Assembly: GCA_024235635.1 (NCBI GenBank)
Contig: JACKMA010000001.1
Location: 1,178,001 to 1,242,000, forward strand
Source: Zoogloeaceae bacterium
Lineage (GTDB): Bacteria; Pseudomonadota; Gammaproteobacteria; Burkholderiales; Rhodocyclaceae
DNA length: 64,000 bases
Direction: 5' to 3'
Shown here: piece after piece, positions 37,825 to 47,029 of the stretch
How positions within the stretch are numbered: the stretch's first letter is position 1
How the letters are laid out: every line of letters starts with the position of its first letter
Translations under genes and position numbers: made by a program
Notes under the pieces: model-generated
Told to the model about the DNA's origin: nothing
The model's database searches: none
The model's input: only the letters and a program-made list of their open reading frames with translations

Positions 37825-38013
37825 TCAGACGATCGGCATCAGGATGCGTTCGAGCAGCAACAGCGCGACGAACAGCACGACCGTGCCGACCGCGAAACGC
37901 AGGATCCAGCCGATCCAGCGGAGATAGCGGCGATCACCGGACAGCAGATAGGCCACCAGCGACACGGCCGCGCCGATCAGGCAAGCGACACCGAGAAATC
38001 TCAGGATCAGCAC
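37825..38013 (-). CDS. Small two-helix membrane protein
   Basis: A 62-residue hypothetical protein with two hydrophobic helices (about residues 4-21 and 34-56) separated by a basic loop SGDRRYLRWIGW. Start GTG at 38013, 19 bases after the lpxC stop; no strong ribosome site. I do not recognise a family. Likely co-transcribed with lpxC. Confidence 0.6.
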   Translation of the reverse strand: MLILRFLGVACLIGAAVSLVAYLLSGDRRYLRWIGWILRFAVGTVVLFVALLLLERILMPIV

Positions 38014-38032
38014 CGATCGCCCGCGGGCGGCA

Positions 38033-38950
38033 TCAGGCCGGCTGCAACTCCCACAGACGCGCGAGCTCCGGCGGCGCGACACCGGGCCGGTCGAAGCTGA
38101 CGATCTCCCACGCGCTCTGGTCTTCGAGCAGCACACGCAGGATCTGGTTGTTCAGCGCATGGCCGGCCTTGTGGGCGGTATAGGACGCCAGCAGCGGATG
38201 GCCGCAGAGATAGAGATCGCCGATCGCATCGAGAACCTTGTGCTTGACGAACTCGTCGGCATAGCGGAGGCCATCGCCGTTCAGCACCCGGTATTCGTCC
38301 ATCACGATCGCGTTGTCGAGGCTGCCGCCCTGGGCGAGGCCATTGTCTCGCAGATATTCGACCTCCTGCATGAAGCCGAAGGTGCGGGCACGGGCAACGT
38401 CGCGCACGTAGGCGTGCTCGGCGAAGTCGATCGTCACGGTGGTGCCGGTACGGTCGATCGCCGGATGGTTGAACTGGATCGCGAAGCTCAGGCGGAAACC
38501 GTTGTAGGGATCGAGACGGACCCACTTGTCGTCCTCGACGTACTCCACCGGCTTCTTCACGCGCAGGAAGCGTTTCGGCGCCTTCTGTTCCTCGATGCCG
38601 GCCGACTGCAGCAAAAAGACGAAGGGTGCGGCGCTGCCGTCGAGGATCGGGATCTCCGGGGCGTCCACATCGACGTAGAGGTTGTCGATGCCAAGCCCGG
38701 ACAGCGCCGACATCAGGTGCTCGACGGTGCCGATCTTGGCGCCGCCACTCTGAAGTCCGGAACACATCCGGGTGTCGACCACGGCATAGGGGTCGCAGCC
38801 GAGCTCGACCGGCGGGTCGAGATCGACGCGGCGGAACACGATGCCGGTATCGGGCGCGGCCGGCCGCAGCACCAGATTGACCTTGCGGCCACCGTGCAGA
38901 CCGACGCCGGTAGTACGGACCAGGGACTTCAGCGTGCGTTGACGGATCAT
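38033..38950 (-). CDS. lpxC: UDP-3-O-acyl-N-acetylglucosamine deacetylase
   Basis: The committed step of lipid A synthesis. The 305-residue zinc enzyme has the first zinc His in IGTVEHLMSAL, the other two ligands in FVKHKVLDAIGDLYL (HxxxD), and the catalytic His in HKAGHALNN. N-terminus MIRQRTLKSLVRTTGVGLH is standard. GAGG precedes the ATG. It follows ftsZ, with its own promoter. Confidence 0.97.
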   Translation of the reverse strand: MIRQRTLKSLVRTTGVGLHGGRKVNLVLRPAAPDTGIVFRRVDLDPPVELGCDPYAVVDTRMCSGLQSGGAKIGTVEHLMSALSGLGIDNLYVDVDAPEIPILDGSAAPFVFLLQSAGIEEQKAPKRFLRVKKPVEYVEDDKWVRLDPYNGFRLSFAIQFNHPAIDRTGTTVTIDFAEHAYVRDVARARTFGFMQEVEYLRDNGLAQGGSLDNAIVMDEYRVLNGDGLRYADEFVKHKVLDAIGDLYLCGHPLLASYTAHKAGHALNNQILRVLLEDQSAWEIVSFDRPGVAPPELARLWELQPA

Positions 38951-38976
38951 CGCTCACACCTCTCCAGAATGACTGC

Positions 38977-38985
38977 ATGATAGCA
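38977..38985 (-). promoter_or_regulatory. Extended -10 promoter for lpxC
   Basis: Leftward TGC-TATCAT, an extended -10. Initiation near 38970 leaves a leader of about 20 bases. Just upstream is a TTTTGC/GCAAAA inverted repeat (about 38988-39005), so the 133-base ftsZ-lpxC gap holds a real regulatory region. Confidence 0.5.
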
Positions 38986-39083
38986 CATTTTGCTGCAGTG
39001 CAAAATAAGCAAAGGGCGCCGCCGGCGGACCGGAGGCATCGTCCGCACGGGGCGCCCTGCCAGGCATCGGACCGGTGTCGTCG

Positions 39084-40226
39084 TCAGTCGGCCTGCTTGC
39101 GCAGGAAGGCCGGAATGTCGTAGGTGTCCACCCCGTTCGAACTCATGGCCTCGACCGCCGACCGACGGCCGGTGCGGATCACCGCCGGAACGTCGAGGTT
39201 GCCGAAATCGACGTTGCCGCTGGCCGGGCCATAGGTGCCGGTGCCGGCCACGACCTGCATCACCGGCTGCTTGTTGGATGCGCTCGGCAGCCCGAGGCCG
39301 GTGGCGACGACAGTGATCCGGATGCGATCTTCCATCGACTCCTCGAACACCGTGCCGTACTTGACGAAGGCTTCCTGGGCGGCAAAGGCCTGGACCGTCC
39401 GGACCGCGTCGCGGACCTCGGACATCTTCAGCGAGCGGCTGGCGGTGATGTTGATCAGCACGCAGCGGGCGCCCGACAGCTCGGTGCCTTCCAGCAGCGG
39501 GCTGACCGCGGCCTGCTCGGCGGCAATGCGGGCACGGTCCATACCCTCTGCCTGGGCGGAGCCCATCATGGCGCGGCCCATCTCGGCCATCGCAGTACGA
39601 ACGTCCTGGAAGTCGACGTTGACCAGGCCCGGCACGTTGATGATCTCGGCGATCCCGCCGACCGCGCTGCGCAGCACGTTGTCGGCAGAACGGAAGCAGT
39701 CCTCGAAGCCAGCGTCGTCGCCGAACACCTCGAGCAGTTTGTCGTTGAGGACGACGATCAGCGAATCGACCTGCTTGGCCAGTTCCTCGACACCGCTCTC
39801 GGCCACCCGCAGGCGATTTTCGAAGTCGAAGGGCTTGGTCACCACGGCCACCGTCAGGATGCCGAGTTCCTTGGCGATCTCGGCGACCACCGGTGCCGCG
39901 CCGGTGCCGGTGCCGCCGCCCATGCCGGCGGTAATGAAGCACATGTGCGCGCCTTCCAGCGCGGCCGCGATCTCGTCGCGCGACTCCTGGGCGGCGGCAC
40001 GTCCGGCCTCCGGCTTGGAACCGGCACCGAGACCGGTGGTGCCGAGCTGGACCTTGACCGGGGCCATGCTGCGCAAGAGCGCCTGGGCGTCGGTGTTGGC
40101 GCAGATGAAATCGACCCCCTGCACGCCCTCCCGAATCATGTGATCGACCGCGTTGCCACCGGCTCCGCCCACGCCGACGACCTTGATGATCGTACCGGTT
40201 TCGACCTTCTCAACGATTTCAAACAT
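39084..40226 (-). CDS. ftsZ: Cell division GTPase FtsZ
   Basis: Tubulin homologue that forms the division ring. The 380-residue protein has the GTP loop AGMGGGTGTGAAPV (about residue 105), the catalytic T7-loop region, and the conserved C-terminal peptide YDIPAFLRKQAD that binds FtsA and ZipA. A perfect AGGAGG precedes the ATG. It lies 149 bases after ftsA, in a gap with an A+T-rich inverted repeat. Confidence 0.98.
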   Translation of the reverse strand: MFEIVEKVETGTIIKVVGVGGAGGNAVDHMIREGVQGVDFICANTDAQALLRSMAPVKVQLGTTGLGAGSKPEAGRAAAQESRDEIAAALEGAHMCFITAGMGGGTGTGAAPVVAEIAKELGILTVAVVTKPFDFENRLRVAESGVEELAKQVDSLIVVLNDKLLEVFGDDAGFEDCFRSADNVLRSAVGGIAEIINVPGLVNVDFQDVRTAMAEMGRAMMGSAQAEGMDRARIAAEQAAVSPLLEGTELSGARCVLINITASRSLKMSEVRDAVRTVQAFAAQEAFVKYGTVFEESMEDRIRITVVATGLGLPSASNKQPVMQVVAGTGTYGPASGNVDFGNLDVPAVIRTGRRSAVEAMSSNGVDTYDIPAFLRKQAD

Positions 40227-40285
40227 TTGACTCGCCTCCTTCAGAAACTACCTTGCTGCTGGTTGGACCGCCCGCAGACGCCCGC

Positions 40286-40320
40286 TATTTAGTAGTTCAG
40301 GTCAATACTACAACTAAATA
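40286..40320. repeat. A+T-rich inverted repeat between ftsA and ftsZ
   Basis: TATTTAGT (40286-40293) pairs with ACTAAATA (40313-40320), and inner AGT/ACT bases extend the stem with a bulge. It is strikingly A+T-rich for this genome. It may be an operator or part of the ftsZ promoter; it lacks the GC stem of a terminator. Confidence 0.5.
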
Positions 40321-40375
40321 ACCGACTCCGACAGCCGTTCATTCAAATTGGATCGACGATCCCGCCGACCCGCGT

Positions 40376-41605
40376 TCAGAAATTCTTTTCGAACCATCCC
40401 TTCAGTCGCGAGAAAAGATCCCGCACGTTTCTCGTCTCCCGCGCCTGGAAGCCCCGGCGCCGCTGGACCGCACCCTCGAGCACCAGCCCCATCGCGGCGG
40501 CATAACGCGCCTGACACACGACGTCGGCGAGTCCGCCGCCGTACAGCGGTACGCCGACCCTCGCCGGCATGTGGAACACGTCCTCGCCGAGTTCGACCAT
40601 GCCGGCCATGTCGGCAGAACCACCGGTCAGCACGATTCCGGACGACAGCAGTTCCTCGTAGCCGCTGCGGCGCAGTTCGGCCTGGACCAGTTCGTAGATC
40701 TCTGAGACGCGCGGCTCGATGACGTCGGCCAGGGCCTGGCGCGACAGCCTGCGCGACGGACGGTCGCCGACGCCCGGCACCTCGATCATCTCCTCGGGAT
40801 CGGCCAGCGTATGCATCGCGACGCCGTGGTGGATCTTGATCTCCTCGGCCTCCGCGGTCGGCGTGCGCAGCGCCATCGCGATGTCGTTGGTGATCTGGTC
40901 GCCGGCCACGGGCAGCACCGCGGTGTGGCGAATCGCCCCGCGGGTAAACACTGCGATGTCGGTGGTACCGGCACCGATGTCGACAAGGCAGACGCCGAGT
41001 TCCTTTTCGTCGTCGGACAGGGTCGCGTAGCTCGAGGCCAGTGGCTGCAGGATCAGGTCCACCACCTCCAGGCCACAGCGGCGCACGCACTTGATCACGT
41101 TCTGGGCGGCCGACACCGCGCCGGTGACGATATGCACCTTGGTCTCGAGCTTGACGCCGCTCATCCCGATCGGCTCGCGCACGCCATCCTGGCCATCGAT
41201 GATGAACTCCTGGGTCAGGATGTGCAGGATCTGCTGATCGGCCGGGATCGGCATCGCCCGCGCTACCTCGATCACCCGCTCGACGTCGATCGGGGTCACC
41301 TCGCGGTCCTTGATGGCAACCATGCCATTGGAATTGAAGCTGCGGATGTGGCTGCCGGCGATGCCGGTGAACACGTCGCGGATCTTGCAATCCGCCATCA
41401 CCTCGACTTCCTGCACGACCTTCGAGATGGCTTCGACGGTAGCCTCGATGTTGACCACGACACCGCGCTTCAGGCCGTTGGTCCCCTGGGTGCCGAGGCC
41501 GACCACGTTGAGGGTGCCGTCCGGCAGGGATTCGGCCACCATGCACGTGATCTTCGACGTGCCGATGTCGAGGCCGACGATCAGTTCCTTCTGTTCCTTG
41601 CTCAT
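40376..41605 (-). CDS. ftsA: Cell division protein FtsA
   Basis: Actin-like ATPase that ties FtsZ to the membrane. The 409-residue protein begins IVGLDIGTSKITCMV (phosphate 1), has VDIGAGTTDIAVF (phosphate 2) and IVLTGGSADMAGM (adenosine), and ends in the amphipathic RLKGWFEKNF membrane helix. The ATG at 41605 overlaps the ftsQ stop by ATGA. Confidence 0.97.
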   Translation of the reverse strand: MSKEQKELIVGLDIGTSKITCMVAESLPDGTLNVVGLGTQGTNGLKRGVVVNIEATVEAISKVVQEVEVMADCKIRDVFTGIAGSHIRSFNSNGMVAIKDREVTPIDVERVIEVARAMPIPADQQILHILTQEFIIDGQDGVREPIGMSGVKLETKVHIVTGAVSAAQNVIKCVRRCGLEVVDLILQPLASSYATLSDDEKELGVCLVDIGAGTTDIAVFTRGAIRHTAVLPVAGDQITNDIAMALRTPTAEAEEIKIHHGVAMHTLADPEEMIEVPGVGDRPSRRLSRQALADVIEPRVSEIYELVQAELRRSGYEELLSSGIVLTGGSADMAGMVELGEDVFHMPARVGVPLYGGGLADVVCQARYAAAMGLVLEGAVQRRRGFQARETRNVRDLFSRLKGWFEKNF

Positions 41606-42432
41606 TTGCTGCCCTTTGCGGGCTTCTCCTGCTGCGCCGTGCGCAGCGCATATCCACCGGGGTAGCGCAGGTCCGCCACCGCCACTTCGATTTCCGCCCG
41701 CTCCCGAACGCCGGGGAAGGTGGCCACAAAATCCCGCAGGCGCCGATCGCTGGGCGCCGTCTCCTGGTCGCGGCCGAGCTGGATCACCAGTCCGCCAGCA
41801 AGTTTCAGCTGCCACGCCTCGCGTGCCGACAGCGTGACGTCGGTCAGCGACTCGCCGAGCGGTGCGACCGCATCGACCAGTGCGCCGAAGCGGTTCAGCA
41901 CGTAGGCGGCGGTGCCCTCGGGCCCCGACAGCTTCGGCATCACCGCGTCGCTGGCGGCGACGAAGACCTCGCCCTGGCGGTTCACGAGACGGGTCTCGCC
42001 GCTACCGTTGGGGCTCCAGTAGGCGACCGCCACGTGCTCCTCGAGGCGCAACTCGAGGCTGGCCGGCCAGCGCCGCCGGACCTCGGCGCGCCGTACCCAG
42101 GGCAATTTTTCGAAGGTCTCCCGCACGCGGTCGAGATCCACCGTGAAGAAGCCGCCGTCGACCGCGCTGCGCGCGGCATATTCGAGTTGCGACTCGGTGA
42201 CCTGGGCGGGGGGTGTCAGCAGCACGACCTCGTCGAGCGGAAACAGGGGCTGGCGCAAGAACCACGAAAAGGCGGCATAAGCCAGTGCCGTCGATCCGAA
42301 CAGCAGGCAGATGTCTGCTACGAGGTTCAGCATCGCCGGGTTGTGCCACAGACCGCTGCGGCTACTGCCGGCGCTGCGTGCCGGAGAGCGGGAGGTGGTA
42401 CCGGCTGCGGGCCGGCGGCGGGGCTCAGCCAA
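41602..42432 (-). CDS. ftsQ: Cell division protein FtsQ
   Basis: Bitopic division protein bridging early and late divisome parts. The 276-residue protein has one membrane helix (about residues 37-60), the POTRA domain (FPLDEVVLLTPPAQVTESQL), and the beta domain with WVRRAEVRRRWPASLELRLEEH. The start is TTG at 42432, supported by AGGAGG six bases upstream; it overlaps ddl by eight bases. No equally good ATG exists before the helix. Confidence 0.93.
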   Translation of the reverse strand: MAEPRRRPAAGTTSRSPARSAGSSRSGLWHNPAMLNLVADICLLFGSTALAYAAFSWFLRQPLFPLDEVVLLTPPAQVTESQLEYAARSAVDGGFFTVDLDRVRETFEKLPWVRRAEVRRRWPASLELRLEEHVAVAYWSPNGSGETRLVNRQGEVFVAASDAVMPKLSGPEGTAAYVLNRFGALVDAVAPLGESLTDVTLSAREAWQLKLAGGLVIQLGRDQETAPSDRRLRDFVATFPGVRERAEIEVAVADLRYPGGYALRTAQQEKPAKGSK

Positions 42433-43339
42433 CTCGGGCCTCCTCGAGAATGCGCAGGCAGAGTGCTCCGAATTCGAGCCCGGCCGCTCGCGCCGACATC
42501 GGCACCAGCGAATGACTGGTCATGCCTGGCGCGGTGTTCATCTCGAGCAGGGTGAAACTGCCATCCACCCGCAGAATCAGGTCTGCCCGCCCCCAGCCAC
42601 GACAGCCCAGCACCCGCGCGGACTGCAGCACCGCCTCGCGCATGCGCTGCTCGAGTACATCCGGCAGACCGGCCGGGCAGAAATACTGGGTGTCATCAGT
42701 GAAGTACTTGTGCTGGTAGTCGTAGTTGCCGTCGGGGGCGACGATCCGGACCAGCGGCAGCGCCTGGTCGCCGAGGAAGGGACCGGTCAGTTCCTCGCCT
42801 TCGACGAATTCCTCGGCGAGCACCAACTGGTCGTAGCGTGCCGCCAGCTCCCAGGCTGCCTTGAGGTCCCCGGCTCGGGTGACCTTGGTGGCCCCCATGC
42901 TGCTGCCCTCGTGAACCGGCTTGACGAAGATCGGCAAGCCGAGATCGGCGACCACGGCATCCCATTGCGTGCGTTCGTCGAGAATCGCGTAGCGCGGGGT
43001 CGGCAGGCCGACCGACTGCCACACCATCTTGGTGCGCCACTTGTCCATCGACAGCGCCGAGGCCATGACCCCGCTGCCGGTGTAGGGGATGCCCATCAGT
43101 TCCAGCGCGCCCTGCACCGTGCCGTCCTCCCCGCCGCGACCATGCAGAATCACGAACGCACGCTCGAAGCCGTCGCGCTCGAGCTCGAACAGTTCCCGTT
43201 CGGCCGGATCGAAAGGATGGGCGTCGACGCCTTCGGCCCGTAGCGAGTCGAGCACCGCCCGCCCGGACATCAGCGACACCTCGCGCTCCGCGGACGACCC
43301 GCCGAACAGAACCGCCACCTTGCCGAATCCCTGGCCCAT
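42425..43339 (-). CDS. ddl: D-alanine--D-alanine ligase
   Basis: It joins two D-alanines for peptidoglycan using ATP. The 304-residue ATP-grasp enzyme has VAVLFGGSSAEREVSLMSG, ILHGRGGEDGTVQG, FVKPVHEGSSMGATKV and LLEMNTAPGMTSHSLVP. The start ATG at 43339 is ten bases after GGAGG; a TTG at 43348 would overlap murC but is too close to that site. Confidence 0.96.
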   Translation of the reverse strand: MGQGFGKVAVLFGGSSAEREVSLMSGRAVLDSLRAEGVDAHPFDPAERELFELERDGFERAFVILHGRGGEDGTVQGALELMGIPYTGSGVMASALSMDKWRTKMVWQSVGLPTPRYAILDERTQWDAVVADLGLPIFVKPVHEGSSMGATKVTRAGDLKAAWELAARYDQLVLAEEFVEGEELTGPFLGDQALPLVRIVAPDGNYDYQHKYFTDDTQYFCPAGLPDVLEQRMREAVLQSARVLGCRGWGRADLILRVDGSFTLLEMNTAPGMTSHSLVPMSARAAGLEFGALCLRILEEARVG

Positions 43340-43344
43340 CGTGC

Positions 43345-44739
43345 TCAATCCTCCCGATTCGCCAGCCGACCGGGGAGCGACCCGATCGAACCGGCGCCCA
43401 TGGTGATCACCACGTCGCCGTCCTGTGCGTTGCCCATGACCACTGCCGGCATCTCCGCGATGTCCTCGACGAAGATCGGCTCGACCTTGCCGGCAACCCG
43501 AATCGCCCTGGCCAGTGCGCGACTGTCGGCCGCCACGATCGGTGCCTCGCCGGCGGAATAGACTTCGGTCAGCAGCAGCAGATCGGCAGCGGCCAACACA
43601 TGCACCAGATCCTCGAAGCAGTCCCGGGTGCGCGTGAAGCGGTGCGGCTGGAACGCCAGCACCAGGCGGCGTCCGGGAAATGCGCCACGGGCGGCTTCAA
43701 GCGTCGCGGCCATTTCGGCCGGGTGATGGCCGTAGTCGTCGATCAGCGTGAAGCTGCCGCCCCCCGGCAGCGGTATTTCGCCGTAGCGCTGGAATCGGCG
43801 CCCGACGCCATGGAACTCGTCCAGCGCCTTGGCGATCGCTTCGTCCGGCACGCCGACCTCGGTGGCCACCGCAACTGCCGCCAGCGCGTTCTGCACGTTG
43901 TGCACGCCGGGCAGGTTCAGCATCGCAGGAAAGCGCGAAATGCTGCCGTTCTGGCGAACCACGTCGAAACGCATGCGGCCGGCCTCGGCGCGGACGTTCT
44001 CTGCGCGCACCGCTGCGCTCGGCGACAGGCCGTAGCGCACGATCTGCTTCGACACCAGCGGCATGATCGAACGCACGTGGGGATCGTCTTCGCACAGCAC
44101 CGCGACGCCGTAGAAGGGCAGGTGCTGCAGGAAGTCGACGAAGGCCTGCTTGAGCCGGGCAAAATCGTGGCCGTAGGTCTCCATGTGATCGGCGTCGATG
44201 TTGGTGACGACCGAGATCACCGGATTGATCAGCAGGAACGAAGCATCCGATTCGTCGGCCTCGGCGACCAGGAACTCGCCCTTGCCGAGCCGCGCGTTGG
44301 CGCCCGCGGCATTCAGCCGACCGCCGATGACGAAGGTCGGGTCCATGCCGCCCTCGGCGAGGATGCTGGCCACCAGCGACGTGGTCGTGGTCTTGCCGTG
44401 GGTGCCGGCGATCGCGATCCCCTGCTTGAGCCGCATCAGTTCGGCCAGCATCTGCGCCCTCGGCACCACCGGCACGTGGGCCGCACGCGCCGCGATCACT
44501 TCCGGATTGTCGCCGCGCACCGCGGTCGACGTGACGATCGCGTCGGCCCCGGCAATGTGTTCGGCGGCATGTCCGCTGACCACCCGGGCACCCATCGCTG
44601 CCAGGCGTCGCGTTGCCGCATTGACACCGAGGTCCGAACCGCTGACGGTGAAACCGAGATTCACCAGGACCTCGGCGATGCCGCTCATGCCGGCGCCGCC
44701 GATGCCGACAAAGTGGATGTGCTTGACCTTGTGCTTCAT
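43345..44739 (-). CDS. murC: UDP-N-acetylmuramate--L-alanine ligase
   Basis: Adds L-Ala to UDP-MurNAc in the cytoplasm. The 464-residue Mur ligase has HFVGIGGAGMSGIAE at the N-terminus, the ATP loop AGTHGKTTTTSLV (about residue 112), ADESDASFL, and DDYGHHPAEM. It overlaps murG by ATGA. The UDP-MurNAc tripeptide ligase Mpl at 61784 is its paralogue. Confidence 0.97.
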   Translation of the reverse strand: MKHKVKHIHFVGIGGAGMSGIAEVLVNLGFTVSGSDLGVNAATRRLAAMGARVVSGHAAEHIAGADAIVTSTAVRGDNPEVIAARAAHVPVVPRAQMLAELMRLKQGIAIAGTHGKTTTTSLVASILAEGGMDPTFVIGGRLNAAGANARLGKGEFLVAEADESDASFLLINPVISVVTNIDADHMETYGHDFARLKQAFVDFLQHLPFYGVAVLCEDDPHVRSIMPLVSKQIVRYGLSPSAAVRAENVRAEAGRMRFDVVRQNGSISRFPAMLNLPGVHNVQNALAAVAVATEVGVPDEAIAKALDEFHGVGRRFQRYGEIPLPGGGSFTLIDDYGHHPAEMAATLEAARGAFPGRRLVLAFQPHRFTRTRDCFEDLVHVLAAADLLLLTEVYSAGEAPIVAADSRALARAIRVAGKVEPIFVEDIAEMPAVVMGNAQDGDVVITMGAGSIGSLPGRLANRED

Positions 44740-45806
44740 CGTGCCGCGCTCCTGACGTGTGCTTCACAGGCCGAGGCCACTGCCTCGGCTGCATCGGAAC
44801 GGGCCAGGGCCCGGGCCTTCTCCGCCATCGCCAGCAACTGCGGCCGCTCGAGTCGTTCGAGCAGGGCGGCCAGCGATGCCGCGTCGAATTCGCTCTGGGG
44901 CAGCAGCAATGCGGCCCCATGGTCGGCCAGGAAGCGCGCGTTGCTGGTCTGGTGGTCGTCGACCGCATGTGGCAGTGGCACCAGCACGCTGGCGACACCG
45001 GCGGCGGCCAGTTCGGCGACGGTCAGTGCGCCGGCACGGCACACCACGACATCGGCCTCGGCGTAGCGTTGCGCCATGTCGTCGATGAAGGGCAGCAGTT
45101 CCCCGTCGACGCCGGCGGCGGCGTAGTTGGCTTCAAGTGCTTCGATCTGGCGTCTGCCGCCCTGATGCACGACCCGCGGGCGCTCGGATGCCGGCAGCAG
45201 CGCGAGTGCGGCCGGCACGATGTCGTTGAGGATCTGGGCGCCGAGGCTGCCACCGACCACGAGCAGGCGCAGGGGACCTTCGCGGCCGGCGAAACGGCTC
45301 GCCGGCGACGCCAGCGCAGCGATTTCGTCGCGCACCGGATTGCCGACCCAGCGCGCCTTCGGCAGAACGTCGGGAAATCCGCTGAGCACTTCGTCGGCAA
45401 CGCCTGCGAGCACCCGGTTGGCCAGACCGGCGACCGAATTCTGCTCGTGCAGTACCAGCGGGCGCCCGAGCGCCACGGCCATCATGCCGCCCGGAAAACT
45501 GACGTAGCCGCCCATGCCCAGCACCACGTCCGGACGCAAGCGCCGGATCTGGGCGATTGCCTGCCAGAAGCCGCGCAGCAGGTTCAGCGGCAGCAACAGT
45601 TTGCGCATCAGCCCTTTTCCGCGCAGCGCGGCGAACCGGATCCAGGCCATGTCGTAGCCGCGTTGCGGCACCAGGCTGGCCTCCATGCCGTCCGGATTGC
45701 CCATCCACGCGATCCGCCAGCCCCGATCGGCGAGGACCTCGGCCACCGCGAGGCCGGGGTAGATGTGGCCGCCGGTACCGCCCGCCATCACCAGCAGGGT
45801 TCTCAT
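44736..45806 (-). CDS. murG: Undecaprenyl-PP-MurNAc-pentapeptide GlcNAc transferase
   Basis: Converts lipid I to lipid II on the inner face of the membrane. The 356-residue GT-B enzyme has MAGGTGGHIYPGLAVAE, GMGGYVSFPG, HEQNSVAGLANR, and VCRAGALTVAELAAAGVASVLVPLP near the C-terminus. Its start ATG overlaps the ftsW stop by ATGA. Confidence 0.97.
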   Translation of the reverse strand: MRTLLVMAGGTGGHIYPGLAVAEVLADRGWRIAWMGNPDGMEASLVPQRGYDMAWIRFAALRGKGLMRKLLLPLNLLRGFWQAIAQIRRLRPDVVLGMGGYVSFPGGMMAVALGRPLVLHEQNSVAGLANRVLAGVADEVLSGFPDVLPKARWVGNPVRDEIAALASPASRFAGREGPLRLLVVGGSLGAQILNDIVPAALALLPASERPRVVHQGGRRQIEALEANYAAAGVDGELLPFIDDMAQRYAEADVVVCRAGALTVAELAAAGVASVLVPLPHAVDDHQTSNARFLADHGAALLLPQSEFDAASLAALLERLERPQLLAMAEKARALARSDAAEAVASACEAHVRSAAR

Positions 45807-47029
45807 GAGCGCCCCCGCATGATCTGCCGGTTTTCCCAGTCGATGCGCAGCAGCACCGCCAGTGCGACGCAATTGGCGAGGATGCCCGAGCCGCCGAAAC
45901 TCATCAGCGGCAGGGTCAGTCCCTTGGTCGGCAGCAGGCCGGTGTTGACGCCCATGTTGATGAACGACTGAACGCCGATCCACAGCCCGATGCCCTGCGC
46001 GACCAGGCCGGCGAAGAAGCGTTCCAGCGTGATCGCGCGGCGACCGATCGCGAACGAGCGCTGAACCACCAGCGCGAACAGCACGACGACCGCCAGCACA
46101 CCGAGGAAACCCAGTTCCTCGGCGATCACCGCCAGCAGGAAATCGGTATGGGCCTCCGGTAGGTAGAACAGCTTTTCGATGCTGGCGCCGAGGCCGACGC
46201 CGAACCATTCGCCGCGGCCGAAGGCGATCAGGGCATGGGAGAGCTGGTAGCCGTTGCCGTACGGATCCCGCCACGGATCCATGAAGCCGAGGATGCGATC
46301 CCGCCGATACGGGGACCACCAGATCAGCAGCACGAATCCGACCACCGCCACCACCAGCAGCAGCACGAAGATGCGTACATTGATGCCGCCGAGGAAGAGG
46401 ATGCCGAAGGCGATCGCGGTGATCACGACGAAGGCGCCGAAGTCCGGCTCGCGCAGCAGCAGCGCACCGACGAACAGGATCACCGCCGCCATCGGCAGGA
46501 AGGCACGGCGCACGCTGGACATGTGGGGCAGCTTGCGAACCGTGTAGTCGGCGGCGTAGAGCGCCACGAACAGCTTCATCAACTCGGATGGCTGCAAACT
46601 GACCGGGCCGAGCGGCAGCCAGCGGCGGGCGCCATTGACCTCGCGCCCGATGTTCGGGATCAACACGACGAGCAGCAGCACGACACCGATGCCGAACAGC
46701 CATGGCGCGCTCTGCTGCCAGACCCGAACCGGCAACTGGAAGGCCAGCGTGCCGGCGACGACACCGATCATCAGGAAGATCGAGTGGCGCACCAGGAAAT
46801 AGCTCGAGCGATGGCCGGTGAAGGCGCTGCCTTCGGCAGTGGCGATCGAGGACGAATAGACCATCACCAGGCCCAGCAGCAGCAAGGCCATCGCCGACCA
46901 GATCAGCACCAGATCGAGTTCCGCCGGCGGCTTGCCGGGCCGGGTCAGGCGCCCGACCGCGCGCGAGGTCGCGACGCTGCTGGATTCGCCGTTAGCGTGG
47001 CCCAGACCGAGCGGCAGCGCGAGCTTCAT
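45803..47029 (-). CDS. ftsW: FtsW, septal peptidoglycan glycosyltransferase
   Basis: A SEDS-family membrane enzyme that polymerises lipid II at the septum with FtsI. The 408-residue protein has ten hydrophobic helices after a 35-residue cytoplasmic tail. Typical segments are NGARRWLPLGPVSLQPSE, DFGAFVVI, LPEAHTDFLLAVIAEELGF and GLTLPLMSFGGSG. ATGA overlap with murD sets the start. Confidence 0.97.
   Translation of the reverse strand: MKLALPLGLGHANGESSSVATSRAVGRLTRPGKPPAELDLVLIWSAMALLLLGLVMVYSSSIATAEGSAFTGHRSSYFLVRHSIFLMIGVVAGTLAFQLPVRVWQQSAPWLFGIGVVLLLVVLIPNIGREVNGARRWLPLGPVSLQPSELMKLFVALYAADYTVRKLPHMSSVRRAFLPMAAVILFVGALLLREPDFGAFVVITAIAFGILFLGGINVRIFVLLLVVAVVGFVLLIWWSPYRRDRILGFMDPWRDPYGNGYQLSHALIAFGRGEWFGVGLGASIEKLFYLPEAHTDFLLAVIAEELGFLGVLAVVVLFALVVQRSFAIGRRAITLERFFAGLVAQGIGLWIGVQSFINMGVNTGLLPTKGLTLPLMSFGGSGILANCVALAVLLRIDWENRQIMRGRS

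Noticed and set aside
43600..45066. 488-codon rightward frame across murC and murG
   Set aside because: Antisense shadow of two well-identified genes; no recognisable motif.
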